Shown here piece after piece: positions 1 to 6,648 of a stretch of DNA of 64,000 nt. The translations under genes were made by a program, and so were the position numbers. The stretch is from positions 1 through 64,000 of the forward strand of contig NZ_JAJNCT010000028.1 in NCBI RefSeq assembly GCF_021026195.1. The letters are read 5' to 3'. Source of the DNA: Comamonas koreensis. GTDB lineage: Bacteria > Pseudomonadota > Gammaproteobacteria > Burkholderiales > Burkholderiaceae_C. Below the pieces are notes generated by a model. It searched no databases and was not told the DNA's origin. It worked only from the letters and a program-made list of their open reading frames with translations. Position 1 is the stretch's first letter; each line of letters begins with the position of its first letter.

Positions 1-369
1 CCTTAGCCCGGTTCAATTCGAGGAGCGGCAACGTTTAAAGGGCTAGGCAAAGTGTCCGGGAAACTGGGGGAAGCCCAGCTCGGGTGTCAGCGGCTGAGGA
101 TTTTTATTGATCGGCATAGCCGCAGATGATGCACCAACGCTCCAACCAAGTCTGCCGTGCTTTCGCAACCACACCAATACGGTTGATCTGCCCTGTATGC
201 CGTACTTGTGCTGCGCCTGCTTGTATGTCAGCTCGCCTTTTTCTACCTGCTCGACAACGGCCAGCTTAAAAGCCAGCGTGTAATCGCTCTGTGTCCGCTT
301 AGTCCTAGACTCCATCTTGCTTATCCCTTTGGGTAAGTCCAAGGTGTCAACGCTAATACGGACGGGTCA
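1..369 (-). mobile_element. IS3-family element remnant, left end with truncated orfA
   Basis: The reverse strand shows what looks like an IS3-family terminus beginning TGACCC at 369, followed by a short leader and the start of an OrfA-type transposase reading away from the terminus. Only the first part of orfA is recognisable and no orfB follows inside the window. The plus-strand text near 49-70 (TGTCCGGGAAACTGG) resembles another IS end, so the copy may have been cut by a second element, but that is speculative. The element abuts the terminator of the neighbouring PRC-barrel gene. Confidence 0.55.
43..315 (-). pseudogene. IS3-family transposase OrfA, truncated
   Basis: The start chosen is the ATG at 315, giving a protein that begins MESRTKRTQSDYTLAFK; an upstream ATG at 342 would add nine residues. 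The N-terminal 60 residues are a typical IS3 OrfA helix-turn-helix (FKLAVVEQVEKGELTYKQAQ, then GRSTVLVWLRKHG). After about residue 75 (PQPLTPE) the usual glutamate-rich leucine-zipper region is missing and the frame runs into unrelated sequence ending GFPQFPGHFA. Intact OrfA proteins of this family are longer and are followed by an OrfB integrase, so this copy is probably inactive. Confidence 0.6.
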
Positions 370-371
370 GC

Positions 372-415
372 AAAAACAAAAAAAGCGCCTGTGCTGCATC
401 CGCAGTACAGGCGCC
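372..415 (-). terminator. Intrinsic terminator of the PRC-barrel gene
   Basis: On the reverse strand an 8-bp outer stem (385-392 with 407-414, GCGCCTGT/ACAGGCGC) with an inner GCA/TGC pairing is followed by a run of T residues (complement of the A run at 372-384). It sits 18 bases past the stop of the PRC-barrel gene. Confidence 0.8.
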
Positions 416-432
416 CTGCCGTCAGCAACAGC

Positions 433-780
433 TTAAGCCGTCGCTTTCGGATACACAAACTGCGGCAGGCCTTGCAAGGTCTCCTTGGTGGCATCCGGCA
501 GCAGCAGGCCGTACTTACCCAGCTTGAAACGGGAGAACTCGATGGCGACGTCATAGGTGCCCAGACCCATGAAGCCGCCGATTCCGACAATCGCAAAAAT
601 CAGGTTGTCTTCTCGGCCAACGATCACGTCATCGACGGTGCCAATTTCCTGGCCGTTCGTGTCGTGTACCGGCTCGCCGATGAATTCCTTCCGCACACTC
701 CAGCCGGTGGCCAGGACCTCAGCCCCGCGTGGCGAGATGGAAAAAGGGGTGTTGATTGTGACTTTCTCTTGGTTATCCAT
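433..780 (-). CDS. PRC-barrel domain protein
   Basis: A 115-residue protein starting at the ATG at 780 (MDNQEKVTINTPF); the longer open frame to 906 has no family-like sequence, so it was not used. The core (GWSVRKEFIGEPVHDTNGQEIGTVDDVIV, then FAIVGIGGFMGLGTYDVAIEF) matches the PRC-barrel fold, a small beta-barrel found in ribosome maturation factors, photosynthetic reaction centre H subunits and stress proteins. No signal peptide or membrane segment is visible, so it is probably cytoplasmic. It is a single-gene unit with its own terminator. The specific partner is unknown; the family assignment is fairly secure, the role is not. Confidence 0.75.
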   Translation of the reverse strand: MDNQEKVTINTPFSISPRGAEVLATGWSVRKEFIGEPVHDTNGQEIGTVDDVIVGREDNLIFAIVGIGGFMGLGTYDVAIEFSRFKLGKYGLLLPDATKETLQGLPQFVYPKATA

Positions 781-1120
781 ACACGCACCACAAAAAATTG
801 AAGCAAGTCCAAAATGTATCAAATTACATTCGTTCGGAAACTGCATCCAACCCCGATTGACAGAAGTCGGCGCGGCGTCTGACAGGGGAAGATCCACCGC
901 TATCACAGCCAGCTACACCGGCAGCACACCCTCAGGAAATAGATCAATATGGATACATTTGTTTTCATTCCGCAGCCAGCATGATGGGTGACGACTCTTG
1001 CCTGACGCTCGCGGTCCCCGAGAACGCGCGGACGCAGCAACCACCGCACTTGCCAAACCACCGATCAGCCCCACAAATACTGCCCCAGGCGCTCAAGCTG
1101 GGGCAGCGTGGCCTTGGCCC
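781..1120. other. Gene-free interval between the PRC-barrel gene and dps
   Basis: About 340 bases. It holds the upstream region of the PRC-barrel gene and, at its far end, the terminator-like hairpin of dps. The open frames that cross it on the plus strand show no family resemblance and overlap dps antisense. I see no RNA gene or repeat here. Confidence 0.5.
1081..1105 (-). terminator. Terminator-like hairpin after dps
   Basis: An 8-bp perfect stem TGCCCCAG/CTGGGGCA (1081-1088 with 1098-1105) lies 16 bases past the dps stop. The T tract after it on the reverse strand is short (GTATTTGT), so termination may be weak. Confidence 0.55.
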
Positions 1121-1657
1121 TTAACTGGCGTTGCGGCCGGATTCAAACAGGAACCAGGTACGGCGCTCGGTTTCGTCGATCCAGTTTTCCAGCAGGCTCG
1201 ACGATGCAATGTCACGGTGCTCGTCGGTCACATTGTGCGCCTCGCGCAGGCGCGCCGCCATTTGCTGGTTGTCCTCGCGCAGCTCGGCCAGCATGTCCAG
1301 CGGATCGACGTAGTCCGCATCGTTGTCGCTGATGCGCTGCAGGCGTGCAATATGGCCAATCGAGCGCAAGGTCGTGCCACCCACCTTGCGGATGCGCTCG
1401 GCGATGGCATCGGTCATCGCATACAGCTGGTCGGCCTGTTCATCGAGCAGCAGATGGTAGTCACGGAAGTGCGGGCCACTCATGTGCCAGTGGAAGTTCT
1501 TGGTCTTCAGGTAGAGCGCAAACACATCAGCCAGCACGCCATTCAGCGCTGCACTGATGTCCTTGGTCGCGTCGGCACTCAGATCACTGGGCGTAACCAG
1601 CGGCGCCTTGCGGCGTGCCTTGATATCCGTTTTACTGCTGCGGTCAGATTTGGCCAT
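1121..1657 (-). CDS. dps: Dps-family DNA-binding ferritin-like protein
   Basis: A 178-residue protein from the ATG at 1657 (MAKSDRSSKTDIK); an in-frame ATG at 1675 would add six residues. The ferroxidase signature is clear: FHWHMSGPHFRDYHLLLDEQ, with the histidines, aspartate and glutamate that bind iron at the dimer interface. The lysine- and arginine-rich N-terminal tail (KSDRSSKTDIKARRK) is the type Dps uses to bind DNA. Dps forms a 12-subunit shell that oxidises Fe(II) with hydrogen peroxide, stores iron and protects DNA in stress and stationary phase. It stands alone; no OxyR or RpoS site could be assigned with confidence. Confidence 0.92.
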   Translation of the reverse strand: MAKSDRSSKTDIKARRKAPLVTPSDLSADATKDISAALNGVLADVFALYLKTKNFHWHMSGPHFRDYHLLLDEQADQLYAMTDAIAERIRKVGGTTLRSIGHIARLQRISDNDADYVDPLDMLAELREDNQQMAARLREAHNVTDEHRDIASSSLLENWIDETERRTWFLFESGRNAS

Positions 1658-1914
1658 GGTGTACCTTTCAAGCAATGCGTTGAAGACAAACGAAGCGGAA
1701 GCGGCGTAACCAGCAAGTATCCGGAGCCATGATGGCAGCCAGATGGCAGCGGTCCATCCGCTCTAACAGACTCTGCTATTCAGAGGATGACTAGCTTCTT
1801 ACCAAAGCAAAAATATTGCAAACAAATCCCTGTCAGCCGTTGTTGATGATGGTTGGCAAGTCACCTGATCTTGAGGTACATCAACGACCACTGCATGCAA
1901 CTGCACACCGGCGT

Positions 1915-2124
1915 TCAGGCCCCCTCGCTGCGATAGGGGTTGGCAAAGATTGCCTCTACTGGCAAGTCAAACACCACGCTGATACGGTAGGCCAGATCGA
2001 GCGACGGATCGTGCTTGCCCGTCTCCAGCGCATTGACGGCCTGGCGCGACACCCCCAGGCGTTGCGCCAGGTCTGCCTGGGTCCATTGGGCCTGGGCGCG
2101 CAGGCTGCGTAGATGGTTGTCCAT
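1915..2124 (-). CDS. XRE-family small transcriptional regulator
   Basis: A 69-residue protein that is almost entirely one Cro/CI-type helix-turn-helix: LRAQAQWTQADLAQRLGVSR then QAVNALETGKHDPSLDLAYR and VFDLPVEAIF. It resembles the YozG/PlcR-like minimal repressors that are paired with small membrane proteins. Its ATG overlaps the stop of the upstream membrane-protein gene (TGATG at 2126-2122), so the two are translationally coupled. A perfect 13-bp inverted repeat sits at the operon promoter (2558-2593), which suggests autoregulation. The inducer and any other targets are unknown. Confidence 0.88.
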   Translation of the reverse strand: MDNHLRSLRAQAQWTQADLAQRLGVSRQAVNALETGKHDPSLDLAYRISVVFDLPVEAIFANPYRSEGA

Positions 2125-2534
2125 CAGCCACGCAGCCGCAGGGTGCAGCTCACCAACGCCCACACCAGCCAGAACAGCGGCACCACCAGCCACGCCGGCA
2201 CGTGGGGCGCAGCGGCATAGCTCTCGCCAAACCCCCAGATGCTGCAGAGCATCAGCAGCAAGCCGCAGGCGATGACGACGCTGCGGATGGCCTGTGCGCG
2301 CTGGTACTCGTCCGCCGCTTTGATCCACAGCAGCGAAGCGCGCAGCTGCGCCGCAATCGGCACGGCCACCGCCAAAGCCAGCAGCCAGGCCATAGGTGTA
2401 CCGATGATGGCATCGAACCAGCCAAAGATGACTAGCAGGTGAATAGCGCAGTAGACGCCCATCCATAGCGCGGTACGGACGAGGTAAGCGCGCATGGTGG
2501 ACGATGGTGGGTGCGAGGGTAAGCGGAGGTGCAT
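2124..2534 (-). CDS. Small integral membrane protein, partner of XRE regulator
   Basis: A protein of 136 residues from the ATG at 2534, or 123 from the internal ATG at 2495 (MRAYLVRTALWMG), which looks like the natural N-terminus. Four hydrophobic segments are visible: VYCAIHLLVIFGW, MAWLLALAVAVPIAA, VVIACGLLLMLCSIWGF and AWLVVPLFWLVWALV. No enzymatic motif is seen. Small multi-pass membrane proteins encoded with YozG-like regulators are common in bacteria but mostly uncharacterised. It overlaps the regulator gene by one base and shares its promoter. Function unknown. Confidence 0.75.
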   Translation of the reverse strand: MHLRLPSHPPSSTMRAYLVRTALWMGVYCAIHLLVIFGWFDAIIGTPMAWLLALAVAVPIAAQLRASLLWIKAADEYQRAQAIRSVVIACGLLLMLCSIWGFGESYAAAPHVPAWLVVPLFWLVWALVSCTLRLRG

Positions 2535-2557
2535 GCTGCAATGGGGATGAAAATGTA

Positions 2558-2597
2558 AAGTAAACCTGACTTTAGCAAATGTCAGGTTTACTTGTCA
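2558..2597 (-). promoter_or_regulatory. Promoter with perfect 13-bp inverted repeat (putative XRE operator)
   Basis: AAGTAAACCTGAC at 2558-2570 is an exact reverse complement of GTCAGGTTTACTT at 2581-2593, with a 10-base spacer. On the reverse strand a consensus -35 (TTGACA, 2597-2592) and a TAAAGT -10-like box 18 bases on lie within or beside the repeat, so binding there would block RNA polymerase. The start of the membrane-protein/XRE operon follows at 2534 or 2495. That the XRE protein binds here is an inference. Confidence 0.7.
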
Positions 2598-2619
2598 ATC
2601 CCACACCGATTGAACCGCC

Positions 2620-4023
2620 TTAGAGCTGGAAGGCCACCGCGCGCACCAGACCCTCACCCACATCGCGCCACCAGCCCGGTGGGCGGTAGGCATAGGCCGA
2701 ACTCTCTGCCATCTGCTGCTCGCACCAGTGCTGCAGCCAGGCGATGTCCTGGGCGCTGTAGAAGGCGGTCATCGCCTCGTAGTTGAGGAACAGGCTGCGA
2801 CCATCAAGATTGGCCGATCCGCACAAGGCCATGCTGTCATCCACCACCACCACCTTGGCATGCACCATATGCGGGGAGCAGAACACTTCGGCACCGGCCA
2901 GCACCAGGGCACGCAAGGCGCGCTCGCGGGCCCAGTCGGCCAGGCGGTGATTGGACTTCCGGGGCACCACCACGCGCAGCCGCACCCCCCTGCGGCAGGC
3001 CAGACACCAGGCCTCCAGCAGCGCGTCATCGGGCACAAAATACGGGCTCACCAAGGTGATCGAGGTCTGCGCATGGAAGGCGCTGGCCAGCAGCAGCGCA
3101 TGCAAGGTGTCATCGGCATGGTCGGGGCCGCTGGGCAGCCACTGGGCCCAGGCTTGGTCACCGCCGCCCAGCGCCATCGCGGGCGACAGCCACATGGTGC
3201 GTCGCCGCCCGCGTGCTGCACGCCAGTCTGCCTCAAACTGCGCGGCCACTACGCCGGCCAAGGCGCCTTGCACGTTGAAGCTCAGATCCACCCAGGCCGG
3301 GTGCCCGGCGCTGCTGGGTAGAAAGTACTCATCGGCCAGGTTGCGCCCGCCGCTCCAGACATGCACGCCATCGGCCACCGCCAGCTTGCGGTGGTTGCGC
3401 AGATTGCTGCCTCCGCGAATGGGCTGCAGCATGGGCACCATGAAGCGGCGCACCAGTACGCCCGAGCTCCGCAACTGGCGCAGGCGCATGGGCAACAGGC
3501 GCCAGCAACCCACGCCATCGAGCAGCAAGCGCACCTTCACCCCACGTGCCGCCGCATGCTGCAGCGCCGTGCCAATCTGGCGCCCCACCACGTCATCGGC
3601 AAACACATAGGTGCAGACATCCAGGCTGCGCTGGGCCTGCTCCATCAACCGCAGCAGCTGCTGCAAGGCCTGCAAGCCATCCTGGTGAAACACCACCTCG
3701 GCATTGGGCTGGGCGGCATCCAACTCCATGCTGGCCAGCAACTGGCCGGCCCAGGCGGGCACCTGCTTGGGCACGCTGCTGCGGCGCTGGCCACTGTTGG
3801 GGATGACCGCATGCGCCGGCGGCCGCACTGCCTTGCGCGGGCCGAACACCAGAAACAATGGCAAAAAGAGGTAGGGAAAGGTGACCATGCCCAGCACCCA
3901 GCCAATGGCCGATGCCGGATGGCGGCGCTGGTGGCCGGCACGCGTGACCAGGGTGTAGACCAGGAGCGCCACCATCACCGCAATCGTGTGGCCCAGGCCG
4001 GAGAGCACCGTGACGCGCAGCAT
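2620..4023 (-). CDS. Cardiolipin synthase-like phospholipase D family protein
   Basis: 467 residues. Two N-terminal membrane segments (IAVMVALLVYTLVT and WVLGMVTFPYLFLPLFLVFG) anchor it in the inner membrane, followed by two phospholipase D catalytic motifs: HRKLAVADGVHVWSGGRN near residues 205-222 and HAKVVVVDDSMALCGSANLD near 388-407. Both keep the HxK(x4)D residues, so the enzyme should be active. The layout is that of bacterial cardiolipin synthases, which condense two phosphatidylglycerol molecules (ClsA type) or use related donors. Length is near ClsA (486 in E. coli). It follows the ArsC-like gene on the same strand by 59 bases and may be part of that operon. The exact Cls subtype cannot be decided from the sequence. 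Confidence 0.85.
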   Translation of the reverse strand: MLRVTVLSGLGHTIAVMVALLVYTLVTRAGHQRRHPASAIGWVLGMVTFPYLFLPLFLVFGPRKAVRPPAHAVIPNSGQRRSSVPKQVPAWAGQLLASMELDAAQPNAEVVFHQDGLQALQQLLRLMEQAQRSLDVCTYVFADDVVGRQIGTALQHAAARGVKVRLLLDGVGCWRLLPMRLRQLRSSGVLVRRFMVPMLQPIRGGSNLRNHRKLAVADGVHVWSGGRNLADEYFLPSSAGHPAWVDLSFNVQGALAGVVAAQFEADWRAARGRRRTMWLSPAMALGGGDQAWAQWLPSGPDHADDTLHALLLASAFHAQTSITLVSPYFVPDDALLEAWCLACRRGVRLRVVVPRKSNHRLADWARERALRALVLAGAEVFCSPHMVHAKVVVVDDSMALCGSANLDGRSLFLNYEAMTAFYSAQDIAWLQHWCEQQMAESSAYAYRPPGWWRDVGEGLVRAVAFQL

Positions 4024-4082
4024 CCGCTAGGCCCCGTCTGTTGGCACAGGGCTGCTGCTGGGCAGGCAGGCGGCCGGGCCCA

Positions 4083-4448
4083 TCAGAGCAGATCGAGCAC
4101 CCGCTCAGGCGGGCGGCACAAGCGGGCCCCTTTGGCGCTCACCACAATCGGCCGGTTGAGCAGCACGGGGTGGGCGGCGATTTGCGCGATCAGTTCGGCA
4201 TCGCTCAGTCCTTCGCGGCCCAGGTCCAGCTCGTGGTAAATGGCCTCTTTGCTGCGCATCACCTCACGCACTGGCACGCCCAGTTGGGCGACCAGCGCGC
4301 TCAGATGCGCAGTATCCAGCGGCTCGTGCAGGTAGTCGATGACCTGGGGCTGGATGCCCTGCGCCTCAATCAGCGCCAGCGCGCCGCGCGAGTTGCTGCA
4401 GCGCGGGTTGTGGTAGATGGTGATGGTGTCTTGGGCCATGCCCGCCAT
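4083..4448 (-). CDS. arsC: ArsC-family (Spx/glutaredoxin-type) arsenate reductase-like protein
   Basis: 121 residues with the ArsC fold: ITIYHNPRCSNSRGALALIE carries the active-site cysteine (CxxS), and the family-typical RSKEAIYHEL and HPVLLNRPIVVSAKGARLCR segments follow. Proteins of this type reduce arsenate with glutathione/glutaredoxin, but many chromosomal copies outside ars operons have no proven substrate. The start at 4448 is only four bases from the preceding stop; ATG 4439 (MAQDTI) is the alternative. No other ars gene is nearby, so the arsenate role is uncertain while the family is clear. Confidence 0.85.
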   Translation of the reverse strand: MAGMAQDTITIYHNPRCSNSRGALALIEAQGIQPQVIDYLHEPLDTAHLSALVAQLGVPVREVMRSKEAIYHELDLGREGLSDAELIAQIAAHPVLLNRPIVVSAKGARLCRPPERVLDLL

Positions 4449-4452
4449 CTTA

Positions 4453-4857
4453 TTACAGAGAGGCTTCCAGCTCCGGCATGATGATGCGCGCCTTGGTCAG
4501 CGCCATGCCCAGGTTGGCGGTGCGCCGGCAGACCAGCACGGCCACATACTCGGGGTTGGCCTTGCCGCGCATGAAGATGTGGATCAGGTTGTCGCTGTTG
4601 ACAATGATCTCCTGGAAGTAGTGGTGGCCGTCATCCTGCAGGCCACGCGACTTCTTGAACATGCGCTCGATCATCGACACGTTGGGGCCATTGAAAAGGT
4701 CAGCCGTTGCAGCGGCCACCAGATCGATGACCTCACGCGGGTGCGAATCCACCGTGCGAATGGCCAGCAGCATGCCCGTGGCCACGTCGACATAGCCGGC
4801 AGCCAGACATTCAGGCACAAAGGTGGCAACCTTCTGCAAAACGGTATCCATGGACAT
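4453..4857 (-). CDS. Small Roadblock/LC7-like protein, function unknown
   Basis: A 134-residue soluble protein. Its pattern (ECLAAGYVDVATGMLLAIRT, then DLVAAATADLFNG, a glycine/aspartate loop, YFQEIIVNSDNLIHIFMRG and YVAVLVCRRTANLGMALTKA) resembles the alternating alpha/beta layout of Roadblock/LC7 domains, which in bacteria usually partner small GTPases or other NTPases. The fold call is my reading of the pattern. It lies 51 bases downstream of the ABC-ATPase/phosphatase fusion gene and four bases upstream of the ArsC-like gene, on the same strand, so co-expression with both is likely. An interaction with the ATPase is plausible but untested. Confidence 0.6.
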   Translation of the reverse strand: MSMDTVLQKVATFVPECLAAGYVDVATGMLLAIRTVDSHPREVIDLVAAATADLFNGPNVSMIERMFKKSRGLQDDGHHYFQEIIVNSDNLIHIFMRGKANPEYVAVLVCRRTANLGMALTKARIIMPELEASL

Positions 4858-4908
4858 TGATGTATTCCTTCAAAGGGGGTTGGTAAAGGGCTGGCACTTT
4901 GGATGCAG

Positions 4909-6369
4909 TCAGCCCATTTTTTCGAGCAGCATTTCTTCATACGCCAACAGCGAGCGTTCTTGCTGCTCGGACTGTACGTACTGCGGCTCGATCTCGCGCA
5001 CACGGCGCAGCGCTTCTTCAGCGGTGACGCCTTCAAAAACCAGCCAGGCTGCCAGCACGGTGCCTGTACGGCCCAGGCCTGCCAGGCAATGCACCGCCAG
5101 CACATCGCCGGCCAGCAGCAGCCGCTTCATCTTGAGCATCAGCATCTGCAGCTGCGACACCGATGGCGGCTCGCGGTCATGCACCGGCAGATGCACATTG
5201 CGCAGGCCGTTGCGCGCCAGCGCCGCCTGGTCAATATCTTTCTCGGTCAAGGACACCAGCACGGTGACGCCGCAGCGCCGCAAGGCCTGCATGTCCACAT
5301 CGACGTCACTGACAACTCCGGGCAGCGGCGTGCCCGCCAACTTGCCGGGCACCAGCCAGGCAAAGCCGCGCGGCCCGCGTGCGCTGGGTACAAAATGCTC
5401 GGCCGCCAGCACCGGGTTGGCCAGTGCCAGATCGGGCAAAACGGCGCGCTGGCTTTGGCGAGCGGCCTGCGCTGCGGTGGGTGCGGGGGCCTGAATCGCA
5501 AGGGGGGACAGTTCAGCCTGCATGGCCTCCTGCACCGACTGCAGGGGCACCACCACCGCACAGCTGCCACTGCGCACAAACTGCTGACCTGCAGGTGAAT
5601 AAGGCGCGGAGAAAAAGTTGTCAGCGCGACTGCTTTCCTGCACCGCGCCACCCGCCAGCAGCAGCACATGGTCGGCCACGCGCTGGGCATGACGCTGGTT
5701 GTGGGTCACCAACAGCACGGCGCGCTCCCGGGCAATGCGTTTGAGCAGCTCCAGCAGCAGGTAGCTGTCGTAGTCCTGCAGATCAGCGCTGGGCTCATCG
5801 CACATCAGCAGCGCAGGGTCGGCGGCGGCTTCGCGCAGAATGGCAACCGCACGCTGGTGCATGGCGGACAGCTCCACCGTCGTCTGCGCCAGCATCGGCT
5901 TGATATCGGCAAAGCCCATGCGGTCCAGATAGGCCTCGCACCAGGCCCGGCGGTCCAGCCCGGAGAGCAAATGGGCCTGTGGCACCAGCTCGCTGAGCGA
6001 ATCCTGCACGCTCGACTGCATCAGGCGCACATGCTGGCGCACCAGGCGAGGCCGGTGATCGCCCGCCAGCGGCTGGCCGTCATAGCGCAATTGCCCCCAT
6101 TGCACAAAGCGCGGGTTCTCGTCATTGAGGCCCGCCAAGCTACGCAACACCGTGGATTTGCCACTGCCCACAGGCCCCATCAGGACCGTGATCGCGCAAG
6201 GGGCGATCTGCAATTGCAGGCTGGAGAGGATGACCTTTTCGCCATAGGCCACGCCCCAGTTATCTGTTTCCAGAATGGGTGTTGGTGTTTGCACGCGATG
6301 GGAGCCGCTCAGCGGCATTGAGAGGTAGACAGGGAGCCAAGCCGGGCACGACCTCGGCACGCCCGCCAT
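4909..6369 (-). CDS. ABC-type ATPase fused to a dual-specificity protein phosphatase
   Basis: 486 residues with two domains. Residues about 35-250 are an ABC ATPase resembling phosphate-type importers: Walker A GPVGSGKST (65-73), Walker B ALLMCDEP (186-193) and H-loop VTHN (H223). The signature motif is degenerate (VELSAMHQ, 165-172, instead of LSGGQ). Residues about 325-486 are a dual-specificity/tyrosine phosphatase: candidate general acid D398 in VHDREPP and the CX5R loop HCLAGLGRTG with C428 and R434. No transmembrane segments and no permease gene are nearby, so it is probably not a transporter. The start is uncertain: ATG 6318 (MPLSGSHRV) would remove 17 residues. An FNR/ANR-type box lies upstream. 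Substrate unknown. Confidence 0.8.
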   Translation of the reverse strand: MAGVPRSCPAWLPVYLSMPLSGSHRVQTPTPILETDNWGVAYGEKVILSSLQLQIAPCAITVLMGPVGSGKSTVLRSLAGLNDENPRFVQWGQLRYDGQPLAGDHRPRLVRQHVRLMQSSVQDSLSELVPQAHLLSGLDRRAWCEAYLDRMGFADIKPMLAQTTVELSAMHQRAVAILREAAADPALLMCDEPSADLQDYDSYLLLELLKRIARERAVLLVTHNQRHAQRVADHVLLLAGGAVQESSRADNFFSAPYSPAGQQFVRSGSCAVVVPLQSVQEAMQAELSPLAIQAPAPTAAQAARQSQRAVLPDLALANPVLAAEHFVPSARGPRGFAWLVPGKLAGTPLPGVVSDVDVDMQALRRCGVTVLVSLTEKDIDQAALARNGLRNVHLPVHDREPPSVSQLQMLMLKMKRLLLAGDVLAVHCLAGLGRTGTVLAAWLVFEGVTAEEALRRVREIEPQYVQSEQQERSLLAYEEMLLEKMG

Positions 6370-6445
6370 CCGAACACACGGATGTCAACCATCTCCGTGA
6401 TTCAAAAAACGAAACACCAATAGTCAATTAATGTTTCAACACCAC

Positions 6446-6489
6446 AGTTTAGGGAGAAACCCGAGTCGTTTGTTTGATCCAGATCAAAC
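6446..6489 (-). promoter_or_regulatory. FNR/ANR-type box and promoter of the ABC-ATPase/phosphatase operon
   Basis: TTGAT-CCAG-ATCAA at 6474-6487 matches the FNR/ANR consensus half-sites exactly, and the symmetry extends to GTTTGAT/ATCAAAC (6472-6489). On the reverse strand a -10-like TAAACT (6451-6446) lies 32 bases from the box centre, as expected for a class II FNR-dependent promoter with the box at about -41.5. A second small inverted repeat (TCGCCT/AGGCGA, 6500-6505 with 6513-6518) is further upstream. This implies oxygen-responsive expression. Confidence 0.7.
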
Positions 6490-6648
6490 ACGATATAGGT
6501 CGCCTATCGATCAGGCGATAAGACCACAGAAATCCAAATTATGGACAAGGTTCAAACACTGACCTGCAGCACGCCGAATAAGACCGAAGCATGCGCGCCG
6601 CAGGGCAAGCCTGCCGAATCGCCAGCACGCCAGAGACAACGAGTGGTG

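Noticed and set aside
998..1732. Long plus-strand open frame across dps
   Set aside because: It is antisense to dps, has no protein-family resemblance and lacks a ribosome site; it is a shadow of high-GC codon bias.
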